From: Agathobacter ruminis
Lineage (GTDB): Bacteria > Bacillota > Clostridia > Lachnospirales > Lachnospiraceae
Direction of reading: 5' to 3'
NCBI RefSeq assembly: GCF_002735305.1
Contig: NZ_PDYG01000004.1
Location: 22,752-86,751 of the forward strand
Length of the DNA stretch: 64,000 bases
The notes under the pieces are model-generated. The model had not been told where the DNA came from. It saw nothing but the letters and a program-made list of their open reading frames with translations, and did not search any database. Numbering within the stretch: the first letter of the stretch is position 1; every line of letters begins with the position of its first letter. The position numbers were made by a program, and so were the translations under genes. Shown piece by piece: positions 25,707 to 34,060 of the stretch.

Positions 25707-26083
25707 TGGCAAACTACACAAACATGCTAAAAAGCAATCACGACAGATCTGAAGCTATGCTAAACCTTTCCCTTACCACAATTTCGGAAATGGTTGAGGA
25801 TGGCGAAAAAGTCACTGTCGCAGAACTCGTAAGACGCACTGGCTTTTCTAGAGACTACTTCTACAAAAATAAAGATGTTCACGAAGCACTTACAAATGCT
25901 ATCACCTTACAAACCGGAAAAGTCTTTATTAACAGAAAAGAAGAGTCTCTTCTAAAAGCTACCAGACGAGAAAACGAATTACTAAAGCTAAAGATTATTT
26001 CTTTAGAAAAGAACATTGAAACATTAACTGCTGAGCTTAAAAAGAAAAGCTCTTCAGAATTTGACCTAGTTAACAATTTATAA
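25706..26083 (+). CDS. TnpC-like DUF6262 protein
   Basis: This 125-residue protein has an N-terminal helix-turn-helix-like part (VTVAELVRRTGFSRDYFYKN, about residues 33-52) and a C-terminal coiled coil (about 80-115). Size, position and pattern match TnpC of Tn554, which affects the orientation and frequency of transposition. The ATG at 25706 overlaps the recombinase 3 stop (TAATG), with AGGAGG nine bases upstream. Confidence 0.8.
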   Translation: MANYTNMLKSNHDRSEAMLNLSLTTISEMVEDGEKVTVAELVRRTGFSRDYFYKNKDVHEALTNAITLQTGKVFINRKEESLLKATRRENELLKLKIISLEKNIETLTAELKKKSSSEFDLVNNL

Positions 26084-26101
26084 GAAAGAGAGGATTTTAA
26101 A

Positions 26102-27019
26102 ATGAGTGAATTAATTATTGGAGTAGACGTTGGATTTGGTAACACAAAGACATCACACAAAGTATTTTCTAGTGGAGTGATTAAGCATTCCACAAAGCCA
26201 CCTATTTCAAGCATGGTGGTTGAGACAAATGAGGGATTCTATTCAGTTGGCAATCCTAAGATTACCATTCAGGAATCTAAAATGAATAACGAGGATATGC
26301 TTGTTCTCACCGAAGCTGCTATCGCAGAAGAACTTAAGATGCAGGGCATGACTCAGGCTGACATCCATCTTGGTGTAGGTGTTCCACTTACACGTATGGG
26401 AGCCGAAAAAGAACCTATGCTTGATTACTACAAGTGCAATCGTAAACTTGTTTTCAAGTATGAAGATGTAACCTATAGCATCAACCTTTTAAGTATAAAT
26501 GTATATCCACAGGGCTATGCCGGAATCGTGAACTATATCAACAAATTCAGCAGACTTGCTGTTGTTATCGACATTGGAAGTTGGACGATTGATATCATGC
26601 CTATCCGTGAGAGAAAAGCTGATGCTGGTAACTGCAAGAGCCTTTCTCTTGGAACCATTACATGTATGCACAAAATCAATGAACACCTAAGAGAGCAGTT
26701 TAACGGTGAAGCAGATGAAATCTTACTTAAGGATGTAATGATTACCGGTTCAAGCGTTGATCTTCCACCTAAGTATCTTACAGTCATTCAGAACGACCTT
26801 AAAACCTACGTGGAAGACATTATGGGACAGCTTCGCGCCTTACAGTTCAACCTTGATACAACTCAGCTTATCTTTATCGGTGGTGGTTCTACAATCATTA
26901 AGAACTTCCTTGATGCTGAGAAGTATCCAAAAGCTACTGTAATCGATGATGTTCATATCAATGCGAAAGGTTATGAAGACCTTATCCGCTACCAGATAAG
27001 AAACGGAGGATTAAAGTAA
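26102..27019 (+). CDS. ParM/StbA-like actin-family ATPase
   Basis: The 305-residue protein has the actin-fold phosphate loops: GVDVGFGNTK near residues 7-16 and VIDIGSWTIDIM near 156-167, with FIGGGS near 260. It resembles plasmid ParM/StbA proteins, which polymerise to separate DNA copies. The stop overlaps the next gene by one base (TAATG). A segregation protein in an integrative element suggests a circular, possibly replicating stage, though StbA-type proteins can have other roles. AGAGAGG lies before the ATG. Confidence 0.75.
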   Translation: MSELIIGVDVGFGNTKTSHKVFSSGVIKHSTKPPISSMVVETNEGFYSVGNPKITIQESKMNNEDMLVLTEAAIAEELKMQGMTQADIHLGVGVPLTRMGAEKEPMLDYYKCNRKLVFKYEDVTYSINLLSINVYPQGYAGIVNYINKFSRLAVVIDIGSWTIDIMPIRERKADAGNCKSLSLGTITCMHKINEHLREQFNGEADEILLKDVMITGSSVDLPPKYLTVIQNDLKTYVEDIMGQLRALQFNLDTTQLIFIGGGSTIIKNFLDAEKYPKATVIDDVHINAKGYEDLIRYQIRNGGLK

Positions 27020-27372
27020 TGAAATCCTTTGCCAAAACCATCAGATTCTATGACACACACAAAGATCAGGTGGCAATAAAGGCAATTTCTAACTATGCCG
27101 AATACGGCTTTAGCAGTGCCAATGAAATGGTTGTGACAGCTCTGTATGAACTTGCAGAGCGTCATAACAACCATTCCTCAAACGAACTGCCACTTGATGA
27201 ACTAGCAGACAAAATCGTAGCTAAGCTCGGTGGAAATATCACCATTGTCTCGGGAACTACAGAGGCTAATCCTTCTTCTTGTGTTTCCTCCGGTCCCGAA
27301 ACATGGGATACCCCAGAACCAGCTACAGATGAAAATATCAGTGATGTGATGGCTGATATACTATCGTTTTAA
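27019..27372 (+). CDS. ParR-like partner of the actin-like protein
   Basis: The 117-residue protein has an N-terminal part (KTIRFYDTHKDQVAIKAISN, then a helix near 30-50) that could form a ribbon-helix-helix, and an acidic, flexible C-terminus. In ParMRC systems the gene after parM encodes such a DNA-binding adaptor, whose C-terminus contacts the filament. Position and one-base overlap support this; the sequence alone is weak evidence. No clear parC iterons were found next to it. Confidence 0.55.
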   Translation: MKSFAKTIRFYDTHKDQVAIKAISNYAEYGFSSANEMVVTALYELAERHNNHSSNELPLDELADKIVAKLGGNITIVSGTTEANPSSCVSSGPETWDTPEPATDENISDVMADILSF

Positions 27373-27387
27373 TAAAGGAGCAAAAAC

Positions 27388-27429
27388 ATGAATTTAAGAA
27401 ACAAAAGTCCTACACACACTTATATTTAG
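27388..27429 (+). CDS. 13-codon ORF with a ribosome site, possible gene remnant
   Basis: AAAGGAG stands before an ATG and encodes MNLRNKSPTHTYI. It is the start of what could have been another gene of the recombinase-parMR operon. It converges on and overlaps the end of the minus-strand gene 27410-27727. A truncated gene start seems more likely than a functional peptide. Confidence 0.3.
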   Translation: MNLRNKSPTHTYI

Positions 27430-27727
27430 GACGTCTAATAAAACGTTCATTCCACTTCCTCAAAAGGGAATATTCATCATGGGATTTAATGGATCTGATG
27501 CATTGTGATACGTTGTAACATTGCCAATGCCTATGATAATATTTCTGACCTGGATGTTTATGATAAAGGATAATAGGATATTCTGAATAAGCAGGATTCC
27601 TCTTTTGAATGATCCACGAATCCTTTGTATTTTTACTTTGAATCTCAATGAAGTTATCCTCTACAGGATACCTAAGTACCTTGAAATAACCTTTATCAAT
27701 GAGATGTAACTCTTTATAGGTAAACAT
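27410..27727 (-). CDS. Unknown small basic protein at the right end
   Basis: This 105-residue protein is rich in Tyr, His, Lys and Arg (HKHPGQKYYHRHWQCYNVSQ near residues 56-75). It sits behind an AAGGGGGG ribosome-like site and is the outermost gene at the right end, about 120 bases inside the core. No family was recognised and no membrane segment is visible. Confidence 0.5.
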   Translation of the reverse strand: MFTYKELHLIDKGYFKVLRYPVEDNFIEIQSKNTKDSWIIQKRNPAYSEYPIILYHKHPGQKYYHRHWQCYNVSQCIRSIKSHDEYSLLRKWNERFIRRPKYKCV

Positions 27728-27850
27728 TAAAGACCCCCCTTCTTATTGATACTGATATATTGATTGATAGGATGGATATGATACAGACATATAGATATAT
27801 TCTTTCTACAGATTCTATAATGAATAAGAGATAAAGTACTTCTCGACCAC
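27728..27850. repeat. Right element end with GATA-rich repeats and the ACCAC core
   Basis: Positions 27746-27805 contain several short GATAT/GATAG/TGATAC repeats resembling, but not matching exactly, the left-end repeats. The core ACCAC at 27846-27850 equals that at 9693-9697. Outside it the DNA continues as the flp 5' half. Confidence 0.55.
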
Positions 27851-27916
27851 GATCAAAACCAGTTCAACCACTCCTACCGCATTTTCATCTTCGATAAAAT
27901 TATTTAATTTAAACAT
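27815..27916 (-). pseudogene. flp: 5' half of the Flp1-like pilin gene fused to the element end
   Basis: The ATG at 27916 follows AGGAGGGATTAATT. Codons 1-23 encode MFKLNNFIEDENAVGVVELV and then LIV: a class III prepilin leader, the cleavage-site Gly and the conserved Glu. From codon 24 the frame runs into the element and stops at 27815 after a foreign tail (EKYFISYSL), giving a 33-residue dead product. Joined to 9599-9697 it would give a 54-residue pilin. It lies 12 bases after tadC. Confidence 0.9.
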
Positions 27917-27928
27917 AATTAATCCCTC

Positions 27929-28486
27929 CTATACTTTAAAATTAAGCAATGCCGGTGTCATCACAATTGCCATCACAACGCCCATCATTAGCATCATGGG
28001 GAAGAGCATTTTCGTCCCTGCTTCTTCACCCGATTTGAGTGCCATTCGTTTGCGCTCCACAAATGCGGCTTCTGTCTCATCCTCCAACAGCGGAGCCAAA
28101 GCTCGGCTGCCCTTCTCAAGGTTTTGAACAAGCAATCGTGAAAGCCTGCCATACTCGATAATCCCTGCATTTATTGCAAGTGCATGGTATACAGAACGTT
28201 CGCTTTCACCGTCCGCCATCCGCTTTGTTCCTGTCACAAATAATTCGAATCCCGGATGTTCTTTTTTGTTCCGCTTTGTGCTGTATCGAGCGGATATTTT
28301 GTTCCAAGCGTACTTAATCGGCATTCCTGCACTCACAAAAACCGCCATATTTCCAACGATTTCCGGATAATCGAGCTTCAATTTTCTACGTTGCTCCTGC
28401 AGCTTCTTTTTTTGTTTCTCCAGGCGCGATACATAGAGCAAAACTGCAATCACGCTGAGATATATGATAAGATGTAGCGCCTTCAT
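27929..28486 (-). CDS. tadC: Tad pilus inner-membrane protein TadC
   Basis: The 185-residue protein has the GspF-like domain of type II secretion/type IV pilus platforms. There is one membrane segment at the N-terminus (about 3-20) and a long one at the C-terminus (MLFPMMLMMGVVMAIVMTPA). It works with TadB as the platform for the TadA motor. The ribosome site is GGGAGG. It is shorter at the N-terminus than many TadC proteins. The gene precedes the broken pilin. Confidence 0.82.
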   Translation of the reverse strand: MKALHLIIYLSVIAVLLYVSRLEKQKKKLQEQRRKLKLDYPEIVGNMAVFVSAGMPIKYAWNKISARYSTKRNKKEHPGFELFVTGTKRMADGESERSVYHALAINAGIIEYGRLSRLLVQNLEKGSRALAPLLEDETEAAFVERKRMALKSGEEAGTKMLFPMMLMMGVVMAIVMTPALLNFKV

Positions 28487-28502
28487 TTTATTCCTCCCAT
28501 AT

Positions 28503-29240
28503 CTAGAACCTGATTCTCATCATCTTTTGCGACAGCATCAATGCCCCGATATAAATCAGCAGGCACACTGTCATCACACCAATCCCAATCCAATTGTGAT
28601 ACATATCCGACAAATAATCCGCTGCCGCCACCCGCAAATACAACAGCATAAAAACCGGAAGCACATTCATGACTCTCTGCTCCATCCGCTTGGACGCAAT
28701 CATCACTTCTATCTCTTTTTCGATTTCGTTTTTTTCCCGCATCAGCATCATGGTATGCTCCATGACATGGATCAGATCGCCGCTGGTGCGTTTGGCAAAC
28801 TGAAACACTTCCGCAAAGTTGGTAATCGTCTCATCATCATGATGTGATGCAAATTCCAGTAATAGTTGTTCAATTGGGATATTCAGTTCCAGTGAACGGG
28901 AAATCGCATTGATTTCCTCCTGCATGATTCCCAGCTTCCTCCGGTCCGGATATGCCTGCCGAAGCACAATACATGCTTCTTTCCACGCATTTTCCATCGA
29001 GATTCCGGCCCTCAGATCCGATACCACTGATGCAATCACAATCAAAAAATCTTCCTGCAACTGCCTCTTTCTTCGCTGTTCAAAATATCCATGTATCACC
29101 TTATAAACCGGATAAGTCGCCACCGGAGTTACGATTAGTAACCACATGCTGTCATACAGCAAAAATCCGCACACAGCCAGCGCTCCGGCTGCACAAATTA
29201 TGGCCAGGATTATTTCAAATCTTTTTGTATCTGTTTTAAT
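28503..29240 (-). CDS. tadB: Tad pilus inner-membrane protein TadB
   Basis: About 245 residues with two N-terminal hydrophobic segments (about 8-45), a GspF-like cytosolic domain and two C-terminal ones. The start is unusual: the open frame has an ATG at 29255 overlapping the GGGAGG, which therefore cannot be its ribosome site. An ATT codon at 29240-29238, seven bases after GGGAGG, is the best-spaced candidate. The gene overlaps the tadA end by 31 bases. Confidence 0.75.
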   Translation of the reverse strand: MKTDTKRFEIILAIICAAGALAVCGFLLYDSMWLLIVTPVATYPVYKVIHGYFEQRRKRQLQEDFLIVIASVVSDLRAGISMENAWKEACIVLRQAYPDRRKLGIMQEEINAISRSLELNIPIEQLLLEFASHHDDETITNFAEVFQFAKRTSGDLIHVMEHTMMLMREKNEIEKEIEVMIASKRMEQRVMNVLPVFMLLYLRVAAADYLSDMYHNWIGIGVMTVCLLIYIGALMLSQKMMRIRF

Positions 29241-30361
29241 GATGCATCCTCCCATCGAAACAAAGTCTTGAGGACGATTTGTTCATCCTCTATTCCATTC
29301 AATTTTGCAATTTCAATCACTTTGCGGGAATGATCGGGCATGCGGCTGACATGAACAATCAAATGTATTCCGGATGCAATCTGCGATCGAATGGCGGCAA
29401 GCGGCAGATCCATCCCCATTCGCACCATCATTTCCAATCTGGATAACATATCCTTGCAGGAATTCGCATGTCCGGTCGACATTGAGCCATCATGTCCCGT
29501 ATTCATTGCCTGAAGCATATCAAATGCCTCTGCGCCACGACATTCCCCGACAATAATCCTGTCAGGGCGCATGCGCAAGGCTGTGCGAATTAAATCCCGA
29601 ATGGTGATTTCGCTGACATGTTGGTGATTGGCCTCGCGCGTCTCGAGCCGAACCAGATTTTCAATCCCGTTTAGCTGCAGTTCTGCGGAATCTTCTATGG
29701 TAATCACCCGTTCCTGCGCAGGGATAAACTCGGACAGCGCATTGAGCATTGTCGTTTTTCCGGATCCTGTCCCACCTGTTACAAGGATGCATTTGCCACG
29801 TCTGACCATCTCTGCCAGATAATCTGCAGCTTCATCACTGATGCTTCCCCATTGCACCAACTGCTGCATGGTAACCACATCTTTCGGAAATTTGCGGATG
29901 GTCATGGTTGCTCCGCCCAATGAGACGGGCGGCAACACGATATTGACGCGCGATCCGTTCTCCAGCCTGGTGTCCACAATCGGTGATGACAAATTAATCA
30001 CACGATTGTGCGCTGCAACGATTCGTTGTATCATATCCTCAAGTTTTTCTTCCGATGCAAAATGCCTTTGAAACTTTCGGATTATCCCATCCTGCTCGTA
30101 ATAGATATGATTGGCTCCATTTACCATAATCTCTGTTACATTCTCGTCATCAACCAGTTCCTGAATGACATCCAGCCTCCGCAAACTGTTAAACACACTC
30201 GTCTCAATCAGCGCTCGTTCCCGCAGTGACAGGACACGGTCTGACAATTGTTTGCGCGTAACTGCGGTGATCTGTTCCCGCACTTCTTCATCTGTAAAAT
30301 CGCGTGTCACATCAAGCCGATTAAGCACTTCACGCTGAACGGCCTCAATCAGACTATCCAC
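29210..30361 (-). CDS. tadA: Tad pilus assembly ATPase TadA (CpaF)
   Basis: The 383-residue secretion ATPase powers Flp pilus assembly. Walker A GGTGSGKTT lies near residue 170, the Asp box VITIEDSAEL follows, and Walker B (RPDRIIVGECRGAEA) with the His box (GHDGSMSTGHAN) comes after. I chose the GTG at 30361, preceded by GGGAGG at six bases and overlapping the tadZ stop by eight bases. The frame stays open further upstream to 30460, but without a good site. Confidence 0.92.
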   Translation of the reverse strand: MDSLIEAVQREVLNRLDVTRDFTDEEVREQITAVTRKQLSDRVLSLRERALIETSVFNSLRRLDVIQELVDDENVTEIMVNGANHIYYEQDGIIRKFQRHFASEEKLEDMIQRIVAAHNRVINLSSPIVDTRLENGSRVNIVLPPVSLGGATMTIRKFPKDVVTMQQLVQWGSISDEAADYLAEMVRRGKCILVTGGTGSGKTTMLNALSEFIPAQERVITIEDSAELQLNGIENLVRLETREANHQHVSEITIRDLIRTALRMRPDRIIVGECRGAEAFDMLQAMNTGHDGSMSTGHANSCKDMLSRLEMMVRMGMDLPLAAIRSQIASGIHLIVHVSRMPDHSRKVIEIAKLNGIEDEQIVLKTLFRWEDASLKQIQKDLK

Positions 30362-31361
30362 TGACAGCCTCCCGATATGACATTTTACGAATGGAGTCTC
30401 CGAAATCATTCCACCGCCATTGCTCCACAATGGTCTCACAATCGTTGATATTTCCTGCAATCAACGGAATCTCAACCCTCGATATACGATCGATGATTGA
30501 CTGGTAACCCCGCCTTTGCAGTTCTGCTGTAAACTCCTGTTCACGCCAGCGCCCCAATCCGCCTTTCTTTTGCATCATATAAACCCTCCCACATTGATTC
30601 AATAAGTCAAAAAAACCTTGAAATCGTGATCCGAAATTGATTAACACGACCTGGTAGTCCGCATTCTCGCGGATAAAATCGATGACACTTTGATATATTT
30701 TATAGTCCGCTTCACTGATAATTTCTGTATTGCGGGCAGGATATATATAATCCACTTCGCCCCGATGTCCGGTGGCATCTTCCAACTTTTCGAGTGTCAT
30801 CTGCCGTGTCTTTGTCAACAAAAGCACGTCTTCCAGATTCAGACAATCGTTCTGCGGCAATTCGAACAGACCGCTGTTTTCCTGCAGATCCAGGACCATC
30901 ACGCGTTCCCGTTCCGCCAGAATCGTCGCCAATGTCAAGCAAAACGGTAGCTGAAACTCACTTTCGCAAACCCCATAGATTGCCCAGAATTGTGTCTGCT
31001 GTAATTGTCCGCTCTCCCGTATCTCGCAGATTTCACGACCGACCTCACGCATGATTTCGTCCATGACTGCTGCGATATTCTGATATTTCTCCAGTGTTAT
31101 CACCTTCTTTGACATATTCTTGTTTCCCGCCTCCTGTAAGCAAAAAACTTTGCAGTTTCTTTCCCCGATGAACAAATCCGGATCGCTCTGAGTCTCAATT
31201 AGCAGCGCATCCAGATGTGTCTGGTTCTCCTGCGGGATTTCCTTTTGTTCCGAATAGATGTGCAGACGCACACTCGCGCGGTATCTGCTCATCACAATTG
31301 CACAAAATCGCTTCTCGTATTCCTGGTCCTCTATGTATATTCCGAGGGATATTTTCCCCAT
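30354..31361 (-). CDS. tadZ: TadZ/CpaE-like pilus localisation protein
   Basis: The 335-residue protein has an N-terminal receiver-like domain (about 1-115) and a MinD/ParA-like C-terminal domain. The phosphate loop is degenerate (YGVCESEFQLPF near residue 149 lacks the usual glycine-lysine pattern), as often in TadZ, so ATP use is doubtful. It probably marks the pilus assembly site. The gene lies 21 bases after the peptidase stop and overlaps tadA. Confidence 0.75.
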   Translation of the reverse strand: MGKISLGIYIEDQEYEKRFCAIVMSRYRASVRLHIYSEQKEIPQENQTHLDALLIETQSDPDLFIGERNCKVFCLQEAGNKNMSKKVITLEKYQNIAAVMDEIMREVGREICEIRESGQLQQTQFWAIYGVCESEFQLPFCLTLATILAERERVMVLDLQENSGLFELPQNDCLNLEDVLLLTKTRQMTLEKLEDATGHRGEVDYIYPARNTEIISEADYKIYQSVIDFIRENADYQVVLINFGSRFQGFFDLLNQCGRVYMMQKKGGLGRWREQEFTAELQRRGYQSIIDRISRVEIPLIAGNINDCETIVEQWRWNDFGDSIRKMSYREAVSG

Positions 31362-31382
31362 ATTTCACCTCCCAATTCAGTT

Positions 31383-31871
31383 TTACCGGCCATATATCAC
31401 CACAACTGCGTAAACTGCCAGCGCGATGCATACGGAAAAAGGTATGGTCAACTGCTCTCGCTCCACCGGCAAATCCCGATAACGTATCATATTGCCCTGC
31501 ATCAATTCCCATATATAGCAAATCCCTGCAAACATGTTTTTTTCCAATACTCTGTTTTGCAATAGGAGTATCAGGGACCAAATTCCTCCGATCAGGAGTG
31601 CAATAAGTGCCACGATTCCCGTTTGATATAGTCCGATAAAGCCACTGATTATGGATAACAGCTTGATGTCTCCCGCGCCGATGACGCCCGGAAGATATAA
31701 GAAATAACCTATGATAACCGGTACAGAAAGATTCCAAAGAACCTCCAGAACTGTTGCCGGCGAAAAGCTCCCCACTGCTTTTACCAGACAAATCGCATAT
31801 CCGCAGAGAATCAGCCGGTTACTGATCTTCCTGCTGCGAAGGTCGGATATCATTGCGATGGTGACCATCAC
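31383..31871 (-). CDS. Prepilin peptidase opening the Tad operon (CpaA/TadV)
   Basis: This A24-type membrane peptidase shows the aspartates in AMISDLRSRKISN and in the GAGD motif (GVIGAGDIKLL). It processes the Flp and TadE-like precursors. The start is unclear. The good ribosome-like AGGGGGTG is followed by ATGAAATACG, whose ATG is one base out of register. Dropping one A would give a start MNTNTAICIVMVTIAMISDL in frame. As it stands translation must begin at GTG 31871, ATG 31868 or a near-cognate codon, losing much of the first membrane segment. Confidence 0.78.
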   Translation of the reverse strand: MMVTIAMISDLRSRKISNRLILCGYAICLVKAVGSFSPATVLEVLWNLSVPVIIGYFLYLPGVIGAGDIKLLSIISGFIGLYQTGIVALIALLIGGIWSLILLLQNRVLEKNMFAGICYIWELMQGNMIRYRDLPVEREQLTIPFSVCIALAVYAVVVIYGR

Positions 31872-31924
31872 AATGCATATCGCTGTATTCGTATTTCATC
31901 ACCCCCTGCTTGTGTGTGACTCGA

Positions 31925-31953
31925 ATCTTACAACGGTCAAAATCATTTGTCCA
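31925..31953 (-). promoter_or_regulatory. Promoter of the Tad pilus operon
   Basis: Read on the minus strand, TGGACA (31953-31948) and TAAGAT (31930-31925) are separated by 17 bases, upstream of the first Tad gene. Confidence 0.5.
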
Positions 31954-32035
31954 GCATATTTTGCAAAAACAAATAATCTTTGTCCTTTCTATCTAAAAAA
32001 TTTTTATAAACTTTGTCAGTTAATCACAAGATTTG

Positions 32036-32067
32036 CAAAAAAAAGGATTCTTCTATGCGAAGAATCC
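32036..32067 (-). terminator. Terminator overlapping the end of fliS
   Basis: The stem GGATTCTTC/GAAGAATCC is followed on the minus strand by a long T run. The 5' arm encodes the last codons of fliS, so the stop codon lies in the loop. Confidence 0.85.
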
Positions 32068-32526
32068 TCTTGATGCGGAGTAATCATAATTTTCATTTAA
32101 AATGCCATTGCCGTATGTCATTCCTGCATATACCGTCTGCGTGTTTTGCATCATACGTTCGGAGTGGTCCTGCTTGGCTACCTGCGCAAACGAATTGCGA
32201 AGCTTTTCCATTAAACAATCTGATTCCTCCAGATATTCCATCTTGCCTTCCGCAAGTGTGCGGTATACCAGGTTTTTACAATACTGATATATGATTCGCA
32301 GATTTTCCGAAATGGTATATTGCATATTGAGTGCGCGAATCAGCTCATCCTGTGCACCGATCGCAAGGCGAAGAGATTCTTTATATCCTTCATAATCGCC
32401 CTCCGTTTTCTGGCGCTTTGCACATTCTGAATGCGCGAAATAAATATCATAGATAATCACAACCAGTTCCGATTTATTGCTCTGGCTGATACGCCGCGTA
32501 AATGTACGCTTTAATTCCTGATCCAT
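32053..32526 (-). CDS. fliS: Flagellar export chaperone FliS
   Basis: The 157-residue helical protein binds the flagellin C-terminus in the cytosol and prevents early assembly. The pattern LVVIIYDIYFAHSECA near residues 20-37 and the helix bundle ending LRNSFAQVAKQD fit FliS. It follows flagellin by 12 bases and ends in its own terminator, so the two form one unit. Confidence 0.8.
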   Translation of the reverse strand: MDQELKRTFTRRISQSNKSELVVIIYDIYFAHSECAKRQKTEGDYEGYKESLRLAIGAQDELIRALNMQYTISENLRIIYQYCKNLVYRTLAEGKMEYLEESDCLMEKLRNSFAQVAKQDHSERMMQNTQTVYAGMTYGNGILNENYDYSASRGFFA

Positions 32527-32538
32527 TTGTTACCTCCG

Positions 32539-33984
32539 TTAGGACAATAAAGATAATACCTTTTGCGGAATTTCATTTGCCTGCGACAATACTGAAATTG
32601 CTGCCTGCTCAAGTACATTTTGCTGTGTATATTCCGTCATCTCCTGCGCCATATCCGTATCGAGCAAAGTTGAATATGCAGAAGTCATATTTTCATTTGT
32701 TGCAGCCAGAGAACCTTCGGTATATTCGAGTCGGTTCTGATATGCACCGATTCCGGCACGCACACTGTTCATGTATGCGATTGCATCATCCAATGTTACC
32801 ATCGCATCTTCCGGTCCATGATATACGGTCATATCAATGGTATCCAGATACATACTCTTGCTTGAAACTTCCGGGATGCGCACCTCAATATGCTGATACT
32901 GGTTTGCTCCTGTCTGGATTACCATGCGACCTACATCGCTGACTTCGAGTGAAAGCACACCATCGCTCGTCTGTGTGAATCCGTTTTCATCTTCATATAA
33001 TTCGCCATTGTAATGTGCTTTGTCATTGAGCATAAAATCAATGGAGAAACCGCCCTGATCGGTCACGAAAACTCGATTGCCCGATGCCGTTACGGTTGCT
33101 GTATCGGAAAGACCGTTGCCTGCTTCTACAACCGCGTCTTTTCCAATCTGGAGTGTGCTGTATGTATTTGTTTCCGGATCATATTCCCAATCCGGATCTG
33201 TATCTACACCTGCTGCCTCTGCGATATTTGCCGGGAATACGATTTTGAATTCCTGTGAAGAGCCTGTCGCGCGGGAACGGAATTCCATCTCATTTCCGTT
33301 CATATCCGTCACGCTTCCCCCTGCCGCTTCTATCGCATCGCGCATTTCTTTCTGATACTGATTGTCTACTTTGTTTTTCTGAATACCGACTTCTACACCG
33401 TTGATGGTAATGACACCTTCTACATCCAGGCCGTTCAAATCCGGCATGGTCGCATGCGCATAATCACCCATTTCCTGTACGACGACATCATAATTGCCCA
33501 TCGGTACATGGTCGGAAATGCGGATACGCTCAGCTGACTTTGGTGTTGCATAAACACGTGTATCGGATGATCCGTCAAGCAACACCTTTGTATTGTACTC
33601 GGTATCACTTGAAATACGGTCGATTTCTTTTACCAGTTCGTCGATTTCTTCCTGAATGCTTTCGCGCTCGGAAAGGGAGTTGGTGCCATTCGCAGCCTGT
33701 ACGGAAAGTTCTCTCATTCTCTGCAAAATACTGGTTGCTTCATTCAAAGCTCCGTCAGCAATCTGCATAACGCTGATGGCATCGGTTGTGTTGGATTTAG
33801 ACTGATCAAGGCCTCTGATCTGTGCCTTCATTTTGTTTGAAATTGCCATTCCGGAAGGATTGTCGCCCGGAGAATTTATTTTTAAACCACTGGATAAACG
33901 CTCCATGGACGCCGTCAGGCGATTCTCAGTGCGAAGGAGCTGTTTATTGGTAATTACGGCTGACATATTTCGATTAATTTTCAT
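32539..33984 (-). CDS. Flagellin
   Basis: From the chosen start the 481-residue filament protein has the conserved D0/D1 N-terminus (INRNMSAVITNKQLLRTENR, then LSSGLKINSPGDNPSGMAIS), a variable middle (about 140-370) and the conserved C-terminus (GAYQNRLEYTEGSLAATNEN, ending VLSQANEIPQKVLSLLS). Start 33984 was chosen over the GTG at 33996, which overlaps the AGGTGG site. A sigma-28-type promoter lies at 34011-34037. Confidence 0.95.
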   Translation of the reverse strand: MKINRNMSAVITNKQLLRTENRLTASMERLSSGLKINSPGDNPSGMAISNKMKAQIRGLDQSKSNTTDAISVMQIADGALNEATSILQRMRELSVQAANGTNSLSERESIQEEIDELVKEIDRISSDTEYNTKVLLDGSSDTRVYATPKSAERIRISDHVPMGNYDVVVQEMGDYAHATMPDLNGLDVEGVITINGVEVGIQKNKVDNQYQKEMRDAIEAAGGSVTDMNGNEMEFRSRATGSSQEFKIVFPANIAEAAGVDTDPDWEYDPETNTYSTLQIGKDAVVEAGNGLSDTATVTASGNRVFVTDQGGFSIDFMLNDKAHYNGELYEDENGFTQTSDGVLSLEVSDVGRMVIQTGANQYQHIEVRIPEVSSKSMYLDTIDMTVYHGPEDAMVTLDDAIAYMNSVRAGIGAYQNRLEYTEGSLAATNENMTSAYSTLLDTDMAQEMTEYTQQNVLEQAAISVLSQANEIPQKVLSLLS

Positions 33985-34010
33985 ATCGTATTCCACCTTT
34001 CATGTTCAAT

Positions 34011-34037
34011 ATATCGACCGTATTTTAGAAAATCTTA
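34011..34037 (-). promoter_or_regulatory. Sigma-28 (SigD/FliA) type promoter of flagellin
   Basis: Read on the minus strand, TAAG (34037-34034), a 15-base spacer and GTCGATAT (34018-34011) match the flagellar consensus TAAA-N15-GCCGATAT with two changes. It is 27 bases from the ATG. Confidence 0.75.
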
Positions 34038-34060
34038 ACCTTTTTCCGTGCTTTCCTTTG

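Larger units (their letters stand above)
9693..27845. mobile_element. 18.15-kb trio-recombinase mobilizable element inserted in flp
   Basis: The boundaries come from the interrupted pilin: the two gene halves rejoin in frame if the DNA between the ACCAC copies at 9693-9697 and 27846-27850 is removed. It encodes three tandem tyrosine recombinases plus a TnpC-like protein (Tn554/recombinase-in-trio arrangement), MobC and relaxase, a ParM/ParR-like pair, a restriction-modification or defence operon and unknown genes. I see no long terminal inverted repeat and no larger target duplication, which fits Tn554-type site-specific insertion. No conjugation machinery (VirB4, coupling protein) is present, so it would be mobilizable rather than self-transmissible. 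Confidence 0.9.

Noticed and set aside
9693..27845. Classical ICE or prophage
   Set aside because: No VirB4, coupling protein, capsid, terminase or portal genes; only relaxase and accessory proteins, so a mobilizable trio-recombinase element fits better.
31195..31791. 198-residue minus-strand frame
   Set aside because: Overlaps the prepilin peptidase and TadZ genes in another register; no coding signature.
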